From: Candida dubliniensis CD36
Taxonomy: Eukaryota; Ascomycota; Pichiomycetes; Serinales; Debaryomycetaceae
NCBI RefSeq assembly: GCF_000026945.1
Contig: NC_012865.1
Location: 868,001 to 932,000 of the forward strand
Length of the DNA stretch: 64,000 nt
Direction of reading: 5' to 3'
Positions 12,641 through 22,900 of the stretch are shown in pieces (the stretch's first letter is position 1; every line of letters starts with the position of its first letter). Below the pieces are notes generated by a model. It did not search any database, had not been told where the DNA came from, and saw only the letters and a list, made by a program, of their open reading frames with translations. The position numbers and the translations under genes were made by a program.

Positions 12641-13975
12641 AGATATATAAAATAGTATTGATAAAATATATTTCATTCTGGTGTTGTGTATCAACAGTCA
12701 AGTGAAAATTGGGTATTCCAGATCCAACAATTATAGATGGCATTAGTGGAGATAGACGATGGGCAGTTTGTTTTGATTATGAACTATACCCTCTGCTAAT
12801 GGTCAAAAAAGAAGTACTCATCAATTTTTCATTGGATATTAATGAAGATGATATATCCCGTTCGTTCATCAAGCTGTCTTGGAAACTGTCAAAAATCCTG
12901 TGGAGATATATGGGAATACTCGTCTAAGAAGTTCTAGAAAAGCCACAAGATTGTTACAACATTTAAGAATTGTCCGTTCATAAAGTTTTAGATGCATGGC
13001 TTCTATCGGGAATGCCTTTGTTAATTATGATACAATTTGTGATGAATTTGATTTCCCCAAGACTTCTTGTGTATGGTTGAATTTTAATGAAGAGAACACT
13101 TAATTTCAATGAAAACTGGTTTACAATAGGAAGGCCAACAGGTTTGTCATATTGAGTGTCTATGGGATAAGAATCATTGTTATTGGGAGTTTAAACGAAG
13201 ATATGGCACGTAGTGTTGAAAGTGTTAGTGCTAATGGGGTAAATATTCTACTGGCTATCATTTTGTCAACTGGGTACATTTTATTATTTATTGTTTCCTT
13301 TTGCCAGATCAATCAATATGGTTTCAGTATAATGTTTAAGAGCATATGGAAAATTGATGATCTTATATTTAGTTTGATCAAGAGTCATTCACTACTACCT
13401 TGTGTATTTGGTGTTACTTCATGCTTGGGATTTAATTCGTATTGGAAACACTATAAAATACTAATTGATATTTCAACAACAAGAAAGAGATTATGAGCAA
13501 AATATTGAAAAATGAAACAGTTTATTGAACTATTTGGAAAATAAGGATATACTAAGTTGTTTTATAAAAGTATTATGGGTGTTGGACAAGTGGCTGGATT
13601 AATTTTTATTTTATTGCGGTAAAGATTTAGAGTTTTCCCTAAGTATCCATAATTCAAGTAATACCAACAAACAGATTTCAATGGGGAACTTATCGTATGC
13701 GTCTACATCAGGGCATGTCAGTCTTTATAGACTATCAATATGGATAGTTGTGTTGGTTTTTTACAAATAGAGTGCTTGAAGACAATGGAAAGAAATGAGA
13801 AGCAGGATACAAGACTACCAATATCACTTCAAACAAATGCTCTGACAAGAAATGAACCATCGGAAAAGAGGGATAACAACGACAATCGGATTCTGATTCT
13901 AACAATGATAGGAAAAGTATAAAGATGGTTAAACAAGACGACAATAACAAATCGTATGACTCAAATTTCATTGCT
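12641..13975 (+). pseudogene. Decayed reading frames, possible relic of a membrane-protein gene
   Basis: Three medium frames follow one another on the plus strand. At about 12709-12927 a frame contains GISGDRRWAVCFDYELYPLL and LDINEDDISRSFIKLSWKL. At 13152-13496 a second has two hydrophobic stretches (NILLAIILSTGYILLFIVSF and a weaker one near SLLPCVFGVTSC). At 13740-13922 a third is short and polar. A hydrophobic piece, LDAWLLSGMPLLIMIQFVMN, lies in another frame near 12990-13050. The arrangement looks like one gene broken by stops and shifts. I do not recognise the family; the Candida IFA membrane-protein family, known for many pseudogenes in C. dubliniensis, is one untested candidate. Confidence 0.35.
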
Positions 13976-14474
13976 GATTAGAACATTACTGACATTATAC
14001 ATATTGTGGAGGGTGTTAGTGTCTTTGTTTGAAGTTAATGTCTACTACTTGCTACTAGTCAATTGAGACAATTAACATGTGTTTGCCACTTTTGCTTCAT
14101 TTGTGTTTAGCAGAAACTATATCTTTATTTTCTCAAATCATAAATAATAGCCACTAGGTTGCATGATTGCTGCTCTTTCGTTCTCAAGACAGCTCTGCTT
14201 TATTTCTAGAGAGTGCTGCTGGTCTTTTTCTCATTTCTTATTGTCTACACTATGTTTGTACTACCAGCTTGGTAACCAACCACATTGATATTAATACAAC
14301 TAGCTAAAGTATTACACAGCAGGATAAATTATGATTGTGATTATAATAAAGCTTGTTTTTTATGGTTCAAATGTACTTTCGTTATATTGATCAACAATTC
14401 TGTTATTATTTGATGTCTAAGTATCTGCAGGTTTCGAACGAAATCCTCATCTTTGCATACATCTATGTCCTCAA
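13976..14474. other. Spacer, nothing recognised
   Basis: AT-rich spacer between decayed frames and the ~200 bp tandem array, with no recognisable content. Confidence 0.4.
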
Positions 14475-15260
14475 AATACAATCGGCTATAATTCACCCAG
14501 TATTTGAGTTATATTGAAACCAATGGTATTATTGAAATCAGCGAGTCATTCTCCATCATTTAATGTCATCAAAAAAAATTGGTCAGATTTTTACCTATAT
14601 ATGAATCATACCCGGCTAGACTGATGTAATTTATTTTTTTTGCAAAGCACTGCTTTTACTATGCATTTCTGGAAAATCAAATTTGCTATAACTCACCCAA
14701 TATTTGTGCTACGTTGAAAATAATGACACCATTGAAATCAGGAGCTCATTTTCCATTAGTTAATGTCATAAAACATTAGGGTCAAATTTTTGATTTTGGT
14801 GGGAATTTTTTTTTGGTGGGTTTTACCTTCATTCTTGGTTTCTGAAAAAATTTCAAAAAATTTTCAAAATTTCAAACTTGCTGACTTAAGAGTTCGAAAA
14901 AATTAAATTTTGCCATAACTCACTCAATATTAATGCTACAGCGGAACGAATAGTACCGTTGAAGTCAGAATTTCATTCTCCATCATTTAATGTCATAAAA
15001 CATTATGGTCATATTTTCACATACATGAAGTCTACCCGGCTAGACTGATGTAATTTATTTTTTTGATGGATTCTGTCTTTACTATGTGTTTTTGGAAAAT
15101 CAAATTTGCTATAACTTGCTCAATAATTGTGCTACGTTGAAACTAATGGTACCATTGAAATCAGGAGCTCATTTTCCATTAGTTAATGTCATAAAAGAAT
15201 ATGGTCAAATTTTGTCAGATTTTAGCCTGTATAAACCCTACCCGGCTAGACTCTTCTTGA
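14475..15260. repeat. Degenerate tandem array, four units of about 200 bp
   Basis: The motif TAATGTCAT recurs at 14561, 14761, 14988 and 15184. Each copy sits in the same longer context: an AAATTTGCTATAACTCACTCA-like start, GTGCTACGTTGAAA, CCATTGAAATCAGGAGCTCA, the TAATGTCAT motif, GGTCAAATTTT, and in three units TACCCGGCTAGACT. Spacing is 200, 227 and 196 bases. Unit two has an extra T/A-rich insertion instead of the GGCTAGACT block. A frame runs through the last unit but is not credible as a gene. I do not recognise the repeat as a named element. Confidence 0.75.
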
Positions 15261-16604
15261 AAAAAAGAATTGGAAATAAGAAAAAGAAGTTTTCTGATGG
15301 TTTAGAATTAAATTTACCCGACTGGGGAGAAATTTCTCATAAAATACTGTTTTCGCAGCCATTCTATTATAAAAAATAAACCTACAAATGAATTAATCCA
15401 CATAATAATATATTGCCATTTACAAACCTGATCTGATATTGAAAGAGGCATAAATGCATTTGTTTAATGGATATTTTTTCAATAATTTTTATGGTTTCTT
15501 GTATTACTTTGCAACCTAATAACTAGAGATATAATATATTCAACATATGGTAAATGCAACTAACAATTATACCACTTCAAGATTGATGTTTTCTACATGC
15601 TAACAATCAAACAGGATTCATAGGGTTTGTTTGTGTTTTACAATCTGGATTAGAAAGTAGGCCAGATGGTCATTATACTCATGAATGGAGAATAGATCTG
15701 TTAATATTTAGTTGGTATCTATCGAACAGGTTATCTTAAGAGTGGACTATTTCTACATATATGGAGATAGTCTTGTTGCTTGATATATGCAGCTCTATAC
15801 TTTAATTGGCGCCTAGATTGATTGGTTAACATTAGACAGAAATTAGAATAATGATTATTTCTATTTTACTTGGATAAAAGGTGTCAGTATTTGAAGAATT
15901 GATCTGTTTATGGGAAATAGATTGGCAAGATTAAATATAAGAAAACTTGCTCCCATGTTTTATGCCGCAATTGAAAGAAATAAACCAACAACTTTACAAT
16001 TGATTGGAATAGATATAACAGTGATGTCCACATAATTGAATTGAATCGTTAGATTTACTTGTTGTTTTATTCGTTTATTTCTGGGTGTTAATAGTTCTTG
16101 AAAAATCGTTGATTGAGAGCACTCTACTGAACATTTAGGACAAAAATAGTCAAGAAAAGTTCCAATAGTAAGTGATATTATTTTAAAAATAACTATATAT
16201 ATATATATATATTAGGTCATTGTTTATAATTAATTATAAGTTTATTATTGTATTGTAAGAGAAATGTAGTTTAATGTGAGAAAACATTTGAACATAATTT
16301 CGAATGAAAATTCCAACAAAATTTGTTCAAAAAGAAATCAAAAGAAATAGGTTAAAATACCGTCAAAAGATGTAAATAGTCTACCTTCATTAACGTATCT
16401 AAAACATTAGCTCTATTTGCCAATTTCTTGTAATGTTTCATGGAAGTAACAGTAGTTAATACTAAAGACGAAGAAAATCTTTTAAATCTCAATAGACTAA
16501 AAAAAAAATTAAACCAAAAAAAAAAAAAAATTCAACCCAACTAACCACACAACTACCATAAAGAATACTCCGTCCATTCTACCCACCTACCCCTTCTACC
16601 GTAA
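15261..16604. other. Spacer upstream of ALG2
   Basis: AT-rich sequence. A short (TA)n run lies at about 16193-16212. A tiny frame at 15911-16030 (MGNRLARLNIRKLAPMFYAA) is too short to call. The last ~200 bases, with A-runs near 16500-16530, are the likely ALG2 promoter. Confidence 0.4.
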
Positions 16605-17897
16605 ATGTCAAAACGACAAGATAACAAGAAAATTGCATTTATTCATCCTGATCTTGGAATTGGTGGAGCAGAAAGATTAGTTGTTGATGCAGCTGTGGGG
16701 TTACAAGATTTTGGTCATGATATCATTATTTATACATCACATTGTGATTTAACACACTGTTTTGAAGAAGTCAGTTCAGGTCAATTGAAAGTTTCAGTTC
16801 ATGGAGATTCATTACCAACCAACTTATTTGGCAAGCTTCATATTTTTTTTGCAATTTTAAGACAATTCTATTTAGTTTGTTGGTTAATATTCACTGGCAC
16901 AATTAAAGATTATGATTATTTTATTGTTGATCAATTATCATTCTGCATCCCATTATTGAAAACATTTTGTAATTCAAATTGTCAAGTATTATTTTATTGT
17001 CATTTCCCTGATCAGTTACTAGTAAGAAGAACTAGCTTTTTAAAGAAATTATATAGAGTGCCCTTCGATGCTATTGAAGAGTATACCACGGGGTCAAGTG
17101 ATCAAATTGTTGTTAATTCAAATTTTACTAAACAGATTTTCCATGACACTTTTAAGAAATTAAATCATATTGATCCTCAAGTGGTTTATCCATGTGTTGA
17201 TACTGAAACTGATGTCGATACAAATGCATCATCTAATACCGAAGTATCAAAGTTTTTCAATGACTCGCCATTTTTTTTATCAATCAATCGATTTGAAAGA
17301 TCTAAGAATATTGAATTGGCAATAAAATCATTTGCTAGAATGAATAAGTTAATGGTCACCAATAAGAAGCCAAGATTAGTAATTGCTGGTGGATATGATA
17401 GTAGAGTTGCTGAAAATGTTGAATATCTTGCAGAATTATCAACATTATGTGATGAGTTGAATTTAATTAACTTTACTATTAGAGGAAAATTGATCATGAT
17501 GCCACCATCTGTAGATGTGTTGTTTTTACCATCGATTTCAACTCAACTTAAAAACTCATTGATCCAACAAACAGAATTATTGCTTTACACACCACCAAGA
17601 GAACATTTTGGAATAGTGCCTCTTGAAGCAATGTTGGCGAAAACTCCAGTTTTGGCAATCAATTTTGGTGGTCCCTTAGAGACTGTTGTAAATTATAATG
17701 GTAACAATCTTGATGAAGCAACTGGTTATACTGAAACTGGTGATTTCTCAAAATGGGCCAAAATTATTATGAAACATTATAATTTGGATGAAAGTACTAA
17801 AGTTAAATTGGGTGAAAATGGTCGTAATAGAGTGATTAATAAGTTTTCAAGGAAGAAACTTGCTCAAAGTTTAGAAAACATTTTGAATTTAAACTAA
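16605..17897 (+). CDS. ALG2: Alpha-1,3/1,6-mannosyltransferase Alg2
   Basis: The 430-residue protein starts at the ATG at 16605. It is a GT-B glycosyltransferase of family GT4. IAFIHPDLGIGGAERLVVDA at residues 10-29 is the N-terminal nucleotide-sugar-fold signature of Alg2. NRFERSKNIELAIKSFAR at 228-245 begins the second Rossmann fold. The EX7E motif PREHFGIVPLEAM has its acidic residues at E333 and E341. Alg2 adds the second and third mannoses to the dolichol-linked Man1GlcNAc2 on the cytosolic face of the ER, the step just before Alg11. A hydrophobic stretch at about 78-98 fits the membrane association known for the family. It lies convergent with RVS167, 232 bp away. The C-terminus stops soon after the catalytic fold, shorter than S. 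cerevisiae Alg2 as I remember it. Confidence 0.95.
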   Translation: MSKRQDNKKIAFIHPDLGIGGAERLVVDAAVGLQDFGHDIIIYTSHCDLTHCFEEVSSGQLKVSVHGDSLPTNLFGKLHIFFAILRQFYLVCWLIFTGTIKDYDYFIVDQLSFCIPLLKTFCNSNCQVLFYCHFPDQLLVRRTSFLKKLYRVPFDAIEEYTTGSSDQIVVNSNFTKQIFHDTFKKLNHIDPQVVYPCVDTETDVDTNASSNTEVSKFFNDSPFFLSINRFERSKNIELAIKSFARMNKLMVTNKKPRLVIAGGYDSRVAENVEYLAELSTLCDELNLINFTIRGKLIMMPPSVDVLFLPSISTQLKNSLIQQTELLLYTPPREHFGIVPLEAMLAKTPVLAINFGGPLETVVNYNGNNLDEATGYTETGDFSKWAKIIMKHYNLDESTKVKLGENGRNRVINKFSRKKLAQSLENILNLN

Positions 17898-18129
17898 TTT
17901 ATTAGAAGGGTTTATTTTATAGCAATAGATGTTTATATATATATATATATATATTGATCATAAACAAATGATGAACTTTAATAAACTATTTAAAGTATAA
18001 TAAGAAATTCATAGAATAGAATAGAATAGAATACATCGGGTTACAAGGGACAGAAAATATGTATACAGATTTGTGACCCAATAACTTTTTAGAGAGATTT
18101 CATTATCGACGAATGCAGTGATTTTCAAT
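17898..18129. terminator. Convergent ALG2/RVS167 3' spacer
   Basis: The 232 bp between two convergent stop codons must hold both polyadenylation regions. It contains a (TA)n run at about 17935-17954 and a short GAATA repeat near 18015-18032. Confidence 0.5.
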
Positions 18130-19452
18130 CTATAATTGCACATAATTACCAGGAAACACCCCGGTTTGACCATTGTATTTACCAGTCCACCATCCATTGG
18201 CATCTTCGGTTCTTTGTATAATTTCAATAACGGCTCCTGCAGGGAAAGTCAAGTCACCCTGGGCTTGTGCAGTATAATCGTATAAAGCTGTACATGTTGG
18301 AAGACCGCTACCTGCTTGTGGTGGCGGAGCACTTGCTGGAGTTTGTGGTAAATATGCTGGAGGCTGTCCAGTAGCCACTGGTGATTGATAAATAGTTGGA
18401 GATTGAGCAGCAGCAGGAGTCACAGGAGATTGGTATGTTGCTGGAGAAGATGGTGGTTGATACTTGTTATCACCATATGGTTGATTGTAACCTCCCGGGG
18501 TGTATGCAGGTAATTCACTTCCAGTACCAGTGGATGTGATAGAGCTAGCACCGGTAGGAGGTGGACTACTCATAGCAGCATGTCTTCTTCTAGTGGCTTC
18601 CAATTTGGATTTGGCGTGTCCGACTTTGAAATGGGTGATTCCAATAGCGTCGGTTTGCTCCTCAATATTCCCCTTCTTGGCAGTGTAAGCTTCGACAATA
18701 TCAGTCGACAAATCAAAATATGGAATTTTCAACTCTTCCATTCTATTGTATAATGTGTAAAAAATATTCAACTGCATATAATAGAAGGAAACAAACAATG
18801 GTTTAATAAAATCACTTTGCATTTGAAACAAAATTGGTAATTCATTCTTTAACAAGTCATTATAATAGTCATATTCTTGTTGAGCAACTTCAACTTCTGC
18901 TTGAGCACTGTACATTTTTTCTTCATCTTTAACAGTTCTTTCTTTCTTCTGTTCATATTTAGAAAAATTTCTTTTATGACGATCCAAATCCAATTGTTTA
19001 TGGTCTCTTTTCAATGACATTTTCCTTATAGCTTGGATAATCTTTAATAATTCTTGTGCTGGTTCAACAATTCTTTTTTCAATCAATTCCAAATCGGGTT
19101 TTAATGTATCTTTGAGATCTTTAACCACAGCTTGGTACAGTTCTGATGCTTCAATACCTTGTGGGTTATCTTCCGGCACAGTAGCATTGGGGTCGGATAA
19201 TCTACCACTGATTGGTTTATAAATTTCTGCCACTGCTTTGGCAAAATCAATCTGTTCATCTAACATCCCATTAACAGCATTGAAATATTTTTTAGATTCA
19301 TCACTCAATTTCTTTGTTTCGGTTTCAATTTCTTTGAATCTTCTTTCGGCATCAAGATAAACAGCATCATGGGTGATTTCCCCCATGTTTAATTTCTGAC
19401 GCACTGTCTGTGGGGCCCTAAGGACACCCTTTTTAAATCCTTTAAATGACAT
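18130..19452 (-). CDS. RVS167: Rvs167, BAR and SH3 domain protein (amphiphysin)
   Basis: The reading frame is open further upstream to 19605, but the first ~50 residues there are low-complexity Pro/Leu. The ATG at 19452 begins [20 protein letters not shown], which matches the conserved Rvs167 start, so I use it; this gives 440 residues. The N-terminal BAR domain (about 1-250) contains [20 protein letters not shown] and [20 protein letters not shown] Pro/Gln/Tyr-rich linker (about 285-380) follows. A C-terminal SH3 domain (about 383-440) contains [30 protein letters not shown] and the final [10 protein letters not shown]. Rvs167 pairs with Rvs161 to bend and cut endocytic membranes at actin patches, and its SH3 binds proline-rich partners. 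It is divergent from LTN1. Confidence 0.95.
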   Translation of the reverse strand: MSFKGFKKGVLRAPQTVRQKLNMGEITHDAVYLDAERRFKEIETETKKLSDESKKYFNAVNGMLDEQIDFAKAVAEIYKPISGRLSDPNATVPEDNPQGIEASELYQAVVKDLKDTLKPDLELIEKRIVEPAQELLKIIQAIRKMSLKRDHKQLDLDRHKRNFSKYEQKKERTVKDEEKMYSAQAEVEVAQQEYDYYNDLLKNELPILFQMQSDFIKPLFVSFYYMQLNIFYTLYNRMEELKIPYFDLSTDIVEAYTAKKGNIEEQTDAIGITHFKVGHAKSKLEATRRRHAAMSSPPPTGASSITSTGTGSELPAYTPGGYNQPYGDNKYQPPSSPATYQSPVTPAAAQSPTIYQSPVATGQPPAYLPQTPASAPPPQAGSGLPTCTALYDYTAQAQGDLTFPAGAVIEIIQRTEDANGWWTGKYNGQTGVFPGNYVQL

Positions 19453-19946
19453 AAGAATGTAATAGTAGAGAAAAAGGGGAAGAGGAGGAGGAGGGAGATT
19501 ATATGGAAGAAAAGGAAGGGGGGTGGAAGGAAGAAGTGGCATTGCTTTTGTCGAGAAATTTACTTGAAATCTGTGATCAATGGGACACGACCAGCAATAA
19601 TACACATGGTAGCTTCCAGTTTTTTTTTTTTCTTTTTTTTATTGACTTTAACAAGATCTTTTCAATATTCAGATTAATAAGATTGTACCTAACAAATATT
19701 ATTCATTAGTCATTGGATTCTTATAGATATGGGAGTATTAAAGTTTCATTTAATATAGAAACGTTCATCTAGTAGTAGTTGGTGTATTGAATGTTAATAT
19801 ATAGAGAGGGTACCATGAAGGAAAACCTCCAAAGAGAGAATGAATGGATGAATGGATGAATGGATGGAAAAAAAAAAAAATTCTCTTTTGCCTTACAATA
19901 TAACTTTGATATTCTTTTGCTTTACATCTCAAAGTATTTGGATAAT
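19453..19946. promoter_or_regulatory. Divergent RVS167/LTN1 promoter region
   Basis: About 490 bp separate the two start codons. The segment holds T-tracts near 19620-19640, which may act as nucleosome-excluding elements, and a short ATGGATGA repeat near 19840-19865 just before LTN1. No specific factor site is recognised. Confidence 0.5.
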
Positions 19947-22900
19947 ATGGCTAAACAATATGAAATTACAGGAGATTTAGGGTATAATGGATTTCCTATA
20001 TCTTTAAATTATATCACCCACTTGCCAGATATTTCTACTTTATACAACTCCGAAGTAGTTGTGATTTTCAAATCATTAATGAAAAGAGACCCTAAGACCA
20101 AGGAGAAAGCATTGAATGATTTGTTAACAATAACAGAAATTGACGACCCAACAATTGTTGCATGGCTTCAAGTGTATCCAAAGCTTGCCTTGGATAATTC
20201 CCGAAGTGTTCGTTTGTTGTCCCATCAAATTCAAGGCAATTTTTTGAAAATTGTTGGTGGTAAGAAATATAGTAAATATTTGAAAAGTTCAATACCTATA
20301 TGGTTAATGGGGATATTTGATACAGATAAATCTGTATCTTCAATTGCATATAAAACATTATTACAATCATTCCAAGGAGATGTTTCCAAATTGAATAAAA
20401 CTTGGAATATTTTTGAAGAACAAATTATCAATTTGATTGGAACTCTTGTCAGTATAGAAAGCATGGAAACTTTATCAGATAGACGATACACTAGTGAATC
20501 TGAAATGGTGTCAAAATATGATCGAGGATTAGTTTGTGCTATTAACATGTTAAGCAAATTACTGGACGAAAATATTGTTCCTATATTAGAAGAAGAGTCG
20601 TTATGGGACCATTTGAGCAATTCTCTCAAAGAAGATAATATGGATTTGGTGTTATTCAAAAACTTGCTATTACTTATAACCAATTTATCGGATGACAACT
20701 TACAAGTGGTATATAAACTAGTTTCTAAGAAGTTTATCAAAATCAAATTCAAATCCAATAAAATTTCTGGAAGTATTATTTATTCCAATGTGATTATACC
20801 ATTTTGGCAGGCTATTGTAAGATTAACTGAATTTGGTATCCGTAATAAATTGAAGAAGAATTTTTGGGATCTAGCGGGTAGCAAAAGTTCTACTAGGTTT
20901 TACGAGTATTTGAAACTTGGTCCATGTAATCTGGATCCAAGTTATTACCAATTAGTTGTCAAAATATTTCAAGATTTGCAAAAGTTAGATGTTGTTGATT
21001 TTAACAGCCAGGATGAATACGATTATGTGATTAATTTGCTACTGAAGCAGTATTCAACAACCATGGGGACATTCAAAGCAGGTGCATTGGATTGTGCATT
21101 AAAGATACTGAATTTATTTACTGTGGAATCAACTATGTTGGTTGATGAACTTATCTTGCAAGTATTAAAAAGCTTAGCCAGTATTAGATCTCAACCTGAT
21201 AAAACTGCCATTGTTCAAACTTTGAAAAACAACCTTTCTAGTGGTACAGAAAAAGTATTTAACAAATTGAATAAGACTGTTGAAAAGTTCATTACTGATG
21301 CAAATGTTATTGATAGTTCACCAAAGAGTTTTTTGAGTGTATATTTTGATGTTCTTAAACAGCTTGGGTTGCAGTCACAATTGGACAATTTGGTACGATA
21401 TGTTTGTACTGATTTACTTGATGAAAGCGAAGATTTGAATCTTGAAATACCATTTTTTGTGATTAAGTTGTATTTGAACAATATGATAGATCCGATCCCA
21501 GAAGTTACTGACTTTTTGGTTCAACTTCCTGCCTTTGTTGAGGAAGATTTTATTACGCCAATTTTGGATATTTTAAATATTGCCATTGCAAAAAAATTGT
21601 TACAAAATGAAGATGAATTAGATGATATAGTGAATGATTTTTATTTGAAATTAACTATGGTTAAACCAGAAAAGATTGATTATTTTATACAAAATCTTGG
21701 AATAACTATTGATGAAAAACGATTCCCTGAAATTTATTCTCATTTAACAGATGTATCAAAGAAAGAAATGTCCAAAGATCAAATTGAAATGATTGTAAAA
21801 TCTACTAAAGATAAAGATGTTTTGTTAAATGTTATAAAATCATTGGATAGTGAAGATGCATATTTGAAATTTATTGAATTAGTTGTTCAATATAATCTTT
21901 TGTCAATTATTATTGATTTAGACATTTCTCAACTTCTTCATGTTGCTTGGATTCATTTAAATGTCAAATTTTTAACAACCCTAAAAGAATTTAAAGATAT
22001 TTATCTTGTGTCGATGATTGAGTTTATTAAATTAGGGTCAGGGTCTTTAAGTGAAGAGTTTTATAAATTTGTTAAAACGGGTCCTTTACCCATTGAACAA
22101 TTTAAACAAAGAACTTTAGATTCTATTTCCAAGATTGATATTTTTTCAGTTGCAATATCCAATCCGTTAGGACTGGCAGTTTACTTGTGCCAAAAAGGAA
22201 AAACACCTCTGGAACTCGATGAATTTATACCTTCAATTGGTAAATTTTTGAATAACATTGATGGACAAGTAGTGGATACATTGTTGTTGCTAATAAAAGA
22301 ATACCTTGCCGACTATATTTTACTCAAGGACAATGTTAATCAAGATGTTGTTGATGTGTTGTCTAATCTACAACACAAAATCAGTAAGCATTTTAAGAAT
22401 TTCAAATTTGGTGATTTGATTAATGAAAAAACCCTTGTATTAGAAGAATTATGGCAACTTGTCGAAAGAAATGATGTACATGCATTTTATGCTGCTAGGA
22501 TAATTAAACGAGCCGTTGAAGATTCATTGGAATTTGAAAGTCTTTCCAGTTTTGAATCGTTTGATATTAATTATACTAAATTGGTGAAAACTCCATTTAA
22601 ATTTGTATCATTGGTGGGAGGGTTTTCCAAGTTTTTAAATTCCAAGAAATTAGATCGGATCAGAAATTATGTTTTATCAGAAATTTTGGCTGTCAAGAAA
22701 GAGGAACAAATTATTACTGATGGGATTAAATGGGTTGTATTATCATTAGTATTTTTCAACACTGAGGTTTTTGCCACTGATGTTTATCCAATTCATAAAC
22801 TCACAATGGTACTAAGTTTAATCAGTGATTGGTTAGACTCTTCAGTGGCTTATGATAATGAATTTATTGATTTACGGGTACTTATTTGTTGTTTTTTGGG

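Noticed and set aside
19453..19605. N-terminal extension of RVS167
   Set aside because: The extra residues are Pro/Leu-rich low complexity, and the conserved family start MSFKGFKKG lies at 19452.
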